Positions 52,627 through 64,000 of a stretch of 64,000 bases of DNA are shown in pieces. How positions within the stretch are numbered: position 1 is the stretch's first letter; each line of letters starts with the position of its first letter. The stretch is from assembly GCA_004764695.1 (NCBI GenBank), contig SMSO01000033.1, positions 263,001 to 327,000 on the forward strand, read 5' to 3'. The stretch is from Schizochytrium sp. TIO01. Its lineage: Eukaryota; Sar; Bigyra; Thraustochytrida; Thraustochytriidae. The notes beneath the pieces were generated by a model, which was not told where the DNA came from, did no database searches, and worked only from the letters and a program-made list of their open reading frames with translations. The position numbers and the translations under genes were made by a program.

Positions 52627-53952
52627 GATTTGAATTAGAGAATAAGAATCTGCTTGTGCTTCTGTTTTAATAACATAAGAATCACGTGTTAGTCTCAACG
52701 AGTCGTCTTTCAATATGGAAGGCTGTGCTAAACTTCCCTTCCACGGTTACCTTCTCGGCATTGCATGCAGAAACTTTGGGTGTATGCTCTCACATAATAG
52801 TGTTAACACATAAGTCCATTTACTGATTTCATAACAATCTGACTTGTCGGTTATCGGCACCAACTATTACCGTCTCAATGTGAGCATGCTCTTTCGAATA
52901 ACAGCTCGATGGCCGTCCTGCAAAAGCGTTGGCAAGGCTGCTTGTAGCACTCTTATTCATTCGTACAAGCATGGATCACAAGGAGTCGATACCTGGGCTC
53001 TTCGCTGCCTCAGTCGGGGTGGGTCAGAGTTGCTAGTAAATATATATGGACATCAACCAAGAGCCCAGAATCACCGGTCATTCCAGCCAACCTGCCAGCA
53101 CCTTTCTTGCTGTGCAGATTTTGGGCTCCAACGACACCGTTTGGTGCTAAGCATTCGTGAGGGCACCATGGTCTAGGCAGTTTCGCGCAGATTTTCGGCG
53201 TCCGCACAAGATCGGCTGGAACAACAAAGATCTTGATTGCTCATGACATGAGCAACAACGAACAGCCCAACACCGATCAGACGTCGGGCCAAACACTGTG
53301 CAGAGTGGAAACTCCGTGCCGAGAGCGCAAGAGAAGACGCTTATCTTCGTCACCGCGAACGTACCTTCACGAGCCAAGGTTGTTTCCTTGATTTAGGTTC
53401 TGCTGTCGAGTTTGGGTCTGCCCGAAATCGGAGAAAGAAACGAGGAAAGAGCTAGCCAACTCAACGGCGGTTTCACGCCCATCCCCGGAAGGTGTCCCCG
53501 TAGTCATCTATTACCGTGTGTGAACCAACGGCTCGATATTGGTGTGTACATACTGTGTTTGAGGACACCTTAAGAGGTGAATTATGATGGAGCTAGATGA
53601 ATCGCCTCTGTGCATCGATGTGAGGAGATCTTGAGAGGGGTTGCCAACGATAAGATCCTGCATATTGATTGATGGAAGAGACCGCTGCAGAAGTCAGTGA
53701 AGAGGACGGGCCAGAGCCGGCAAAGTCACTGTATGTGTCAGCAAGACCAAGCTTGCTTGCAATTGCAGTCGCTATTTTTCCAAGGACAAGCACGCTGTGT
53801 GTGCGCGTGTGCTTTCAACTTGGTGGACGTTTGAACTCGAGCCGTGAACTAGAATCACGATAGTAGCCCTATTAGGGGTGACACCTTTTGTCATTGAACA
53901 ACGGTCGCTTGTGTGGCGGCATTCCTTGTAGGTGGCTAGTTTCTCTGTACAA
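52627..53952. other. Divergent intergenic region
   Basis: About 1.3 kb shared upstream region between the SPIRAL1-like (minus) and TTLL (plus) genes. Short frames in it (52844-53176 and others) show no domain. Confidence 0.55.
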
Positions 53953-56085
53953 ATGGTTCTCCCATCTTCGTATTCGGGAAAGGCAAAGCGCCGTGTAGCC
54001 CTTGCTCCTGCTCCGGAGTACGCTCTTCGGGGCCATCCTCATGTTGAAGAATCTGCTTTGCAGAGTGGTCGCAGCGATGAGAGTACTAGGGGCTCAAGAC
54101 CTTTCCCAAACGGGGCTGCCGGTTCCACACGAGCGAAGTTGGGCGAGAAAGTTAAGAACGCGATCGGGAAGGCCTCCAAACGTAAGAGCTCCAAGACCAA
54201 AGTAGGCATTGCAAAGCTTCCGAATGGCTTGCAGCTTGTCGAGAATAGTCCCACAACGTTTGTCAAGTTCGGGCCAGTAAGTTCAATTTCAGTGCCTTCA
54301 AGAGAACGCCCTCGAAGTGGAAGACAGGAGTCACCGCGTCTAGGAGCATCTGGGAACTCAAACCGGAGCCACGTTTCTTCATGCACATGTGGGCAATGTA
54401 TCAAGGCAAAGCGCATAGCTAAAAATGCACCGATTGAGCTTCGTTACAAGGCAGGAATTCGCCTTATTGAAGCTACTTTGGAAAATAGTAATTTTATAAA
54501 GACGACCAAGGGCGATTGGAACATCCTTTGGGTCTCAGGAGCGTTAAAGCCTCATGTTTACCAGACTCTTTCACGCTTCCAAAAAGTGAACCAATTCCCA
54601 CGAACTTACGAGATTACTCGTAAAGATCAACTTTGCAGGAATATGCGTCGTATGCAAGAACTACACGGGCATCGGCACTTTGACTTTTATCCCAAAAGCT
54701 TTGTACTACCAGCTGACCGCTCTGAGCTCCAAAAGGAAGTCATTGAGTCAACGAAGCGTGCTGTGAGTGCTGCTACTGATCCTGACAGACAGCCGGAATT
54801 TTGGATTGTTAAGCCTGCCGCTAGTGCATGCGGACGTGGCATTTACCTGACTGATAATTTGGGGGCTATCCCTCTAGGTGGTGGAGGAGAGGATGGAAAC
54901 GTGCTCGTGTCTGAGTACATTATGAATCCGATGCTCTTGGATGAGCGCAAGTTTGACCTTCGTATCTACGTCGCGGTCACTTCATTCAACCCACTTCGTA
55001 TTTATGTTTACGAAGAAGGTTTGGTACGCCTTACCACTGAAAAGTATCGCAATGACCCAGAAAGCCTGAAGAATCGCTATGTACATTTGACCAACTATTC
55101 GGTCCAGAAAAAGAGTAAGAACTTTGTCTCCAACGAGGCTGGTACGCGCCGTTCTGGAAACAATGGTCTTGAAGTAGAGGAAGAGAGAGAGGAGGAATAT
55201 GAAGACGATTATGACGACGAAGACGAGGGCCAATCGAACGAAAGTGACGATCGTGGTGCTCCCAGCTTGGGCGATGTGAAGCATAACCTTGAGGAGGTAA
55301 CCTGTAGCTCTAAAACACAACCTGTATCAAAGTCCATGGGTAATCAAGCCGGGGATGAGCCAGAAGTAGCATCCAAGTGGTCATTGGAGACCTTCCGTGC
55401 CAGGCTTGAAAGAATGGGTATCGACCACAAGTCAATCTTTGCGAAGATTGATTCTCTTGTTATCAAGACTCTGATTTCAATCGAGCCGCAGGTCTTTACA
55501 GCTATGAATATGCATGTGCGCCACGCAAACAATTGCTTTCAACTCTTCGGCTTTGATGTTCTCATCGACCAGGATTTGAAACCTTGGTTGATTGAAGTAA
55601 ACCTTGGACCTAGTTTAGGGTGTGACTCTGCTCTTGACTTGGACATCAAGTCAGCCATGATATCTGATCTTCTTACTCTGTCCGGTGTTCAACCTTGTGA
55701 TGTTCAGCGCGAGCGGGGATCTGAGCCGATGGTGACCTCAAAGCCGACTACCAATTTGGCCCCTAATGTAGAACGTATGGTTCGTGAAATGGATGCAGAG
55801 CGGCGTCGCTCTGGCCGATGGCGTGGAGTGTACCCTTCTCCTACATCATTTATTTATGACCGGTTTTTCTCAGATAAGCGTGAGCAGAATCAAATGATTG
55901 TTGACCACTACTCTTCTGCAATGTCGCATTCTGATCGCTTACGTATCGAGCGACGAATCACGAGCAGTGCTAGAGGACCACGAAAACATGAAACACCAGA
56001 GAAACATAAAGGAAGAAACAAAAAGACTCCCGAAAAATCGATTGACCGTCAGACCAAATTATCCAAGTCAACACCTAGTATTTGA
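53953..56085 (+). CDS. Tubulin tyrosine ligase-like (TTLL4/5-type) glutamylase
   Basis: 710 residues from the ATG; an upstream GTG was rejected. Residues 1-160 are basic and disordered. The TTL ATP-grasp core runs from about 190 to 580: WVSGALKP, VNQFPRTYEITRKDQL, FWIVKPAASACGRGIYL, VSEYIMNPMLLDERKFDLRI, YVHLTNYSVQKKSKNF, then FQLFGFDVLIDQDLKPWLIE followed by VN with the metal-binding Asp/Glu/Asn. WSLETFRARLERMGID and IKTLISIEPQV match the TTLL4/TTLL5 group of polyglutamylases, which add Glu side chains to tubulin tails; so does the C-terminal RRRSGRWRGVYPSP. An acidic Glu/Asp/Tyr-rich insert of about 85 residues (about 405-475) interrupts the core. The C-terminus is Lys/Arg-rich. It faces the beta-tubulin gene tail-to-tail. 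Confidence 0.92.
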   Translation: MVLPSSYSGKAKRRVALAPAPEYALRGHPHVEESALQSGRSDESTRGSRPFPNGAAGSTRAKLGEKVKNAIGKASKRKSSKTKVGIAKLPNGLQLVENSPTTFVKFGPVSSISVPSRERPRSGRQESPRLGASGNSNRSHVSSCTCGQCIKAKRIAKNAPIELRYKAGIRLIEATLENSNFIKTTKGDWNILWVSGALKPHVYQTLSRFQKVNQFPRTYEITRKDQLCRNMRRMQELHGHRHFDFYPKSFVLPADRSELQKEVIESTKRAVSAATDPDRQPEFWIVKPAASACGRGIYLTDNLGAIPLGGGGEDGNVLVSEYIMNPMLLDERKFDLRIYVAVTSFNPLRIYVYEEGLVRLTTEKYRNDPESLKNRYVHLTNYSVQKKSKNFVSNEAGTRRSGNNGLEVEEEREEEYEDDYDDEDEGQSNESDDRGAPSLGDVKHNLEEVTCSSKTQPVSKSMGNQAGDEPEVASKWSLETFRARLERMGIDHKSIFAKIDSLVIKTLISIEPQVFTAMNMHVRHANNCFQLFGFDVLIDQDLKPWLIEVNLGPSLGCDSALDLDIKSAMISDLLTLSGVQPCDVQRERGSEPMVTSKPTTNLAPNVERMVREMDAERRRSGRWRGVYPSPTSFIYDRFFSDKREQNQMIVDHYSSAMSHSDRLRIERRITSSARGPRKHETPEKHKGRNKKTPEKSIDRQTKLSKSTPSI

Positions 56086-57143
56086 TCTAATTCTTTTCAT
56101 AGCTCACTATATCCCTGGATGTAATCCTATAAACCTTGTAACTGTTTGAAATATATACCATTCACTCAATTTCAGCAAAGATGGAAAGATTGATAAGATT
56201 TTATACATGAGGACTAAAGTTTTGGTCTCATGAGCCACCACCGTTGCCTGATCTTGACTATTTCGCTAAACACCATTTTGAATAAACGAAGAAATTCATA
56301 CTTATTCACTCGATGCCATGCAGTATGCTATAGACTATCTTCATTCACCTCGGAACTTTGTGGAAAGCTTAACTTTAAAATGCCATTGGTGGTAACGTCT
56401 CCTGAAAATCTATGAAAGAGAGTGAATTTGAGCGGACTTTAAAAATCAGTTTGTAGCTACATACATGTCGATTCCGGGTTCACAAACGCCAGAACAGTCT
56501 CATATTCGAGTTCGTACCTTACCTTGATGAGAACGCTCTGTTTCAAGAAAAGAATCAATGATGCCAAAACAGCGGCAACGAAAATTCAGAAGACTTCCTG
56601 AAAGCCCCTGCCGTAAGCTGCTGCTTCTGTGACCGCAACAAACTAAATTAGCCAAGTTGGAGTTTGGCAGCACTTGGGAGTACGGATGGATTAGAATGAC
56701 AAGAATGACAAGAATCTTGTACGGGACCAAAAATGATACAAACTAAAAGATAGAAAAATGTGATGTCGTGTCATATAAGACAAGTTTAGCAAAAGCAAGC
56801 AAGCAAGCAAGCAAGATAGCATAATAAGGGAAGGGATATGACCAACGAAGCGAAAAACAGGGAAAGGATCATGTCATTGTAGTTTGTTTTCGGAGTTGTA
56901 GTCAAACAGTGGCTTGGGTTTTAGTTTTGTCGTGCGCAGTACTGGGTGATTGGTTGGGATAAGGTGAGTGTTGTGATTGTCTCTATATCTGTAAATGTGG
57001 ACCTCGGATTTATCAGCAGCGGGTCACCCAAACAGGATGTTTCTTCATAGGCGAGAGAAGCAATAAGCTTATACTCATAGAATATGGTGTTCTAGAAGAA
57101 GACAAAGTGAAAGGTTTACGTAAAAAGCGTATAGATCAGCTGC
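56086..57143. other. Convergent intergenic region
   Basis: About 1.1 kb between the 3' ends of the TTLL (plus) and beta-tubulin (minus) genes, with a short (CAAG)n run at about 56793-56813. No gene is seen. Confidence 0.6.
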
Positions 57144-60016
<2,873 letters not shown>

Positions 60017-61582
60017 ATGGCCCGCGACGGAACCGCTCCTGTGGATCCCGCAAAGATTGAGGCTTCTGTGCAGAAGATCATCTCAAAACTTGTTGATCCA
60101 TCGTCGGCGACACTTAAGTCTCTTCGAAAAGCTGTCGCCAAGGATCTAGCGATTGACCCAACGGAACTCAAGAATTTCAAGGGTTTTAAAGGTATTGTGA
60201 TCTCCGCGCTCTCGCCAGCCAGCAGTAAGAAACCTCAAGTCAAGTCAGAGCCTGCAAGTTCTAAGCCAGCAACGGCTGAAGATGGAAGCGATGAAGAGGA
60301 GGAGGCAGCGCCCCCCACGAAGAAAGTTGAGTCTGCTCGTTCTTCGAGCAGAGGAAAGCTTTTGAAAAAGAAGGCTTCGAGCAAGAGTGAATCAGAAAAT
60401 GATAGCAACGGTGAGAGTGAAAAAAGTGATGACGAAGAAGAGGAAAGGCCAAAGACCTTGAAGAAGAAACCCGCCACCAAAAGTAAGGCTGCAAAGTCCA
60501 AGCCAACACAGCCTAGGAAGAAAGCCCCTGCTAAGTCGAAACGTTTGAAGAAGGCTGCGAGCGAGAGCGAATCAGAAGATGCGAATGATGATGATGAGGA
60601 CGAGGACAACGAGAATGAGAAGAGCGATGATAGCGAAGACGAGGATGACGATGTTGGTGCTCCCGCTAAGTCGCGTCAACCAAAGAAGAAAAAAGCATCT
60701 GTTAGTGGGGCCTCATCGTCTTCTAAAGGTGCGAAGGAGTGGTCTGCTTCGATGCAGATGATGCAAAAGTTTGTGCGGGCGGCAGGACTTGCGCCAGCAA
60801 TCTACCGTGGGCTGCCCGATGATGAAGATGAGCGGATGTCTGAGTTGAAAACTCGTGCAGCTGAAAAAGGGTTTCGTTTTTCTGGGAAGGTCCCATCAAC
60901 TAGAGATATTAGCTCGGCAAAGAGTAAGGTCGATCGTAAGCGCGACCTTGAGGATATCGACTCTTCCAATATTATCACTGAAACTAGGTCTCGTCGTAGT
61001 ACTCGTGCGCCTCGGGTGTCATATGCAGAACCTGATGATAGCGAAAATGAGGAAGGTGATGATGATCTTGATGGCGATCACCTTGGGGGAGATGAAGACG
61101 ATGAGGACATGGATAAGGAGATAGACAAGCAAAAGTCGTCCAGATCGAAGAAGAAGAAAAATGAAGATAGCGATCAGGAAGAGGAAGATGATGAAGCCTT
61201 TGAAGCAGCAGAAGGCTCCGAAGACGAAGATGTGGAGGATGCACCAAAGCCTGCTCCAAAAAGAAAAGCAAGCACTACGAAGAAGGCGGCCTCGAAGAAA
61301 ACAAGCGATGACGAAGATGACGAAGATGATGACCAGTATCAAGAGGAAGAGGAAGCTGATGATGATGAAGATGAGGAAGAACAAGAACAAGAGGAGTCCG
61401 CTGACGAGAGCGTGGGCAAAAGGAAACGATCTTCTTCGGCCAAGGCAAAAGGAGCAGCAAAGAAGGCAAAGGGCCAGAAGAAGGCTTTACGGAAATCAAA
61501 GAAGAGCAATGATAGTAGCAGTGAGGAAGAGGCCGACTTCAAGTCTGATGACAGCGAAGAAGAATTTGAAATGTCCGATTAA
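60017..61582 (+). CDS. HIRIP3-like histone chaperone candidate with DEK_C domain
   Basis: 521 residues from the ATG; a TTG 20 codons upstream was not used. Residues about 8-70 form a DEK_C-type helical domain (VDPAKIEASVQKIISKLVDP, TLKSLRKAVAKDLAID). A long stretch with alternating Lys-rich and Asp/Glu/Ser-rich blocks follows. A conserved island at about 240-330 contains MQKFVRAAGLAPAIYRGLPD, SELKTRAAEKGF and RDLEDIDSSNII, then RSRRSTR. That island resembles the C-terminal CHZ-bearing region of HIRIP3, which binds H2A-family histones; the DEK_C-like N-terminus fits the same family. The rest is acidic/basic with many Ser in acidic contexts (CK2-type sites) and ends SDDSEEEFEMSD. Nuclear, chromatin-linked function is inferred with fair confidence. 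Confidence 0.75.
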   Translation: MARDGTAPVDPAKIEASVQKIISKLVDPSSATLKSLRKAVAKDLAIDPTELKNFKGFKGIVISALSPASSKKPQVKSEPASSKPATAEDGSDEEEEAAPPTKKVESARSSSRGKLLKKKASSKSESENDSNGESEKSDDEEEERPKTLKKKPATKSKAAKSKPTQPRKKAPAKSKRLKKAASESESEDANDDDEDEDNENEKSDDSEDEDDDVGAPAKSRQPKKKKASVSGASSSSKGAKEWSASMQMMQKFVRAAGLAPAIYRGLPDDEDERMSELKTRAAEKGFRFSGKVPSTRDISSAKSKVDRKRDLEDIDSSNIITETRSRRSTRAPRVSYAEPDDSENEEGDDDLDGDHLGGDEDDEDMDKEIDKQKSSRSKKKKNEDSDQEEEDDEAFEAAEGSEDEDVEDAPKPAPKRKASTTKKAASKKTSDDEDDEDDDQYQEEEEADDDEDEEEQEQEESADESVGKRKRSSSAKAKGAAKKAKGQKKALRKSKKSNDSSSEEEADFKSDDSEEEFEMSD

Positions 61583-62784
61583 AATTCTATTGAGAGTAGT
61601 AACCATAAATAATGTGCCAAAACCTAATGTGCTGTATGCAGCTTTTGGGGTTACAGAATGATCTATATTAAACACTTTCATCGTAGTTAGTGAGCTCGGG
61701 GATGTTAAACTTGGTTGCTCAGTTCTGTCTTTAGTGAGGCCATAAAACTGAATTGATTTCATATATATATTACATTTTCTACATGATTCACATAGGTGTT
61801 GAGGGTTTCGAGATGCCTCAGTTGGTATTTATTTGGCTTCTTCATAAAGCTGTAATATAATTTTTAATACTCGAAAAAATATCATGGTATGGGGGGTAAA
61901 TGCCAGCCCTGCAATCACATTCCAATCTAATAAGGTAATCTAAAAGCTTTGAGAACCAGGCAATAGAACTATTTTTACTTCTAAACCTCAACTTTCTTCC
62001 TTCTCTCTCGATGCTATCCTTGCATCTTTTCTGTTCTCTTTCTTTCTTTCTTTCTTTATTTTCTTTCTTTCAATTTTTATCATTATTCTTTTTTAAAATG
62101 AATAGTACTCCCTCCCCCTTGGGTGACTAAAAGTAATGCGCTTCACTACACTACCATTTGCAACCCTGCATGTCGCACATTTATAATACACCTGATGACA
62201 TCCACCCCAAAAGGATATGACTGACACGCACACGATCGGCAGGCAGGCATCTAAGTGCAGATTTGGTGGACCTTGATTACTCAAAATTTGGAAAAAGAGA
62301 AAAAAGAATAAAAAGAATAAAAAGGTAATTAAAAAGGGTACTACAATAGCTGTTCTTTTGGCCATTTGAAGATCTCCAAACCTCTGACACGGCGCGATGA
62401 GAGAAAGCCACAGCACTTCGTAGAGGAGGTCTTCAAAACGCCAGCCACTGCAAGCTCTCGCAGCCACCAATGGCGTCTCCACAGCCTGGGCCCTCCACCA
62501 CCGTGTTCTCACACCGTTGTACCAGGTCTATAGCGTGAGTGCACGATGAGTGAAGAGTGACTCTCCAAGGCCGCCATGGGGAAGGGGGAAAGTGTCCTTG
62601 AAGTGCGTCAGGAAACCATGGGCACCAGGCACCGTTGGGACTGTTCGCACTCGGCACGTCATTTTGGCAATCGCCAAGCACGGACACGGAGGCTTTGCGC
62701 GCTCGCTACTGAACTGTGAAATGGTTTTCTGCGTGCACGGCACCGCCCACCACCCACCCGTTCGTCGCCATTTGGCGGAGGCTT

Positions 62785-62864
<80 letters not shown>
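62785..62864. repeat. (TTGC)n tetranucleotide tract, about 20 copies
   Basis: An uninterrupted 80-bp run of the same tetranucleotide family as the tracts at 30232 and 25345, here far from any gene. Confidence 0.96.
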
Positions 62865-62865
<1 letters not shown>

Positions 62866-63655
62866 CTACCGTGCAGGGTCCTCTCAGCTCGCTCCCCGAT
62901 TATGCGCTGCGTGCAATGCGATGCAAGCATCGCCGGTCGCCAGGCACGAGCGAGTTCGCAGCCTGCTCGGAGAACATCGCACGGGTTGCCAGCCAAGTCC
63001 CAAGTTCGCACAAGCGTCGCGATGATGCTGCAGTTCCTGCTCGCTCTGGCCCATCCATGAGCGAGCTGTCGAATGGAATGGGATCGAATGGGATCGAATT
63101 GATTCCGCAAAGCAGGCCGCTGGCCAGCACAGATACATACATCCACTGCGACTCAAGCGTGGCTTGGAGAGCAAGCTCGCAAGCAAGCTCGAGAGCGATC
63201 TCGAGGGGGGGCGATGCTCTCGCCAGGCCTCGCTCGATCGAGAGCGATTGGCCTCGCGGGATTCTATTCAGAGCTCCTCCAGGTATCTATCTCTATCTAG
63301 ACATCTAGACATCCGTCTCCACGCTGTCGCCAGCCACTGCCAGCGCCGTGTCCGCAACGGGAGCGGATGACTGCATGCAAGCGAGCTACTGAGTTGCGCT
63401 CACCACCTCATCACAGATTTGAGGCTCCATGTCCGCTCTCAAGTTTCAACTCCCGAGTGCTCCAAGGATCAGTGCTGATCTTGCGAAGATCGTCAGCAAC
63501 AAGCAAGCTAAGTAAGTGGGTGCCTGCGTACCATGCATCCCAGGGAGCTCTCGCAAAAGGTCAGAATGCGCGGCGATGCCAATCTCAAAGAAAGCAAACG
63601 CGGCTCGATCTGTTTGCTTGTTTGTTTGTCTACCCAGATCCAGAAAATAAAAATT

Positions 63656-63731
63656 GCATTCATTCATTCATTCATTCATTCATGGATGGATGCATGCATT
63701 CATGGATGCATGCATGCATGCATCCATCCAT
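63656..63731. repeat. CATT repeats leading into an inverted repeat
   Basis: A run of CATT tetranucleotides is followed by a perfect 18-bp inverted repeat: ATGGATGGATGCATGCAT at 63682-63699 and its reverse complement at 63714-63731, separated by 14 bp. A stem-loop or cruciform could form. Confidence 0.9.
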
Positions 63732-64000
63732 CGAAATATCGTTCTTAACAAGAGCTCAATTTCACTGTCATGATGAACACGAATGCTGCTGCACTTTCCA
63801 AATACTCCTACTTGTGTCCACGACGTGGGGAAATGAGTGAGCAACCATGTATGAAAGGGTTTGGTGTTCCTGGAGCGGCGTTTTGTACTCGAAGGCACTG
63901 TGCGGGTCGGCATTGTGCAGTGTGTGGCTATAAAACACAATTGCGGAATCCATCCGTGGCTGTGCTCAGATGGCAAGCGAAGCAGAGTCCTTTCATTCTG

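Larger units (their letters stand above)
61583..64000. other. Gene-free right end, repeat rich
   Basis: About 2.4 kb without a supportable gene. It includes TATATA (about 61761-61768), a (TTTC)n tract (62038-62058), a (TTGC)n tract (62785-62864), CATT repeats (63656-63680) and a hairpin (63682-63731). Frames crossing the TTGC tract are artefacts, and the sequence around 62450-63350 shows no domain in any frame. Confidence 0.6.

Overview
The window is nuclear DNA of a flagellated microbial eukaryote. The best guess is a stramenopile of the thraustochytrid/labyrinthulomycete type. The reasons are: mostly intronless genes with a few short GT-AG introns (107-214 bp, donors mostly GTAAGT); moderately spaced genes on both strands; abundant CAAG/CTTG and AAAC tetranucleotide tracts; and a gene set that mixes ciliary and tubulin-modifying proteins, a plant-like SPIRAL1-type protein, a bacterial-type class II pyrophosphatase and several acyl-activating or hydrolytic enzymes. 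The lineage is an inference from content; no rRNA or organelle marker is present.

Layout. 2.1-8.9 kb: an unrecognised acidic protein, then a large multi-C2 protein of the CEP76/CC2D2A ciliary family. 10.0-18.7 kb: proteasome subunit beta-2, an NTAN1-family N-terminal amidase with an apparent Cys-to-Ser change at its active site, a four-exon ER-targeted cyclophilin, and a DCAF12-type WD40 substrate receptor. 20.2-30.2 kb: a fold-type IV aminotransferase followed by four head-to-tail EstB/LACTB-like serine hydrolase paralogues. 30.2-36.8 kb: a gene-poor, repeat-rich block with one possible EF-hand exon. 36.9-49.3 kb: a long-chain acyl-CoA synthetase ending in a peroxisomal AKL signal, two divergently placed SPFH (stomatin-like) genes, and a second AMP-forming acyl-CoA ligase with a mitochondrial-type leader. 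50.2-61.6 kb: a membrane-anchored class II pyrophosphatase, then three consecutive microtubule genes (SPIRAL1-like protein, TTLL glutamylase/ligase, beta-tubulin) and a HIRIP3/DEK_C histone-chaperone-like protein. 61.6-64 kb: repeats only.

How the genes may relate. The microtubule trio puts a lattice-binding protein, a tubulin-tail-modifying enzyme and its probable substrate side by side. The CEP76/CC2D2A-like protein adds a basal-body or transition-zone component. PSMB2, the NTAN1 homologue and the DCAF12 homologue all belong to ubiquitin-proteasome and degron pathways. The two acyl-CoA synthetases and the hydrolase array fit lipid-centred metabolism. Eukaryotic clustering is often accidental, so these links are hypotheses.

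Several start codons were moved from upstream in-frame GTG/TTG triplets to the first ATG that matches homologues. Spliced models for the cyclophilin, SPFH-1 and SPIRAL1-like genes were built by hand; their exon lengths keep frame exactly.
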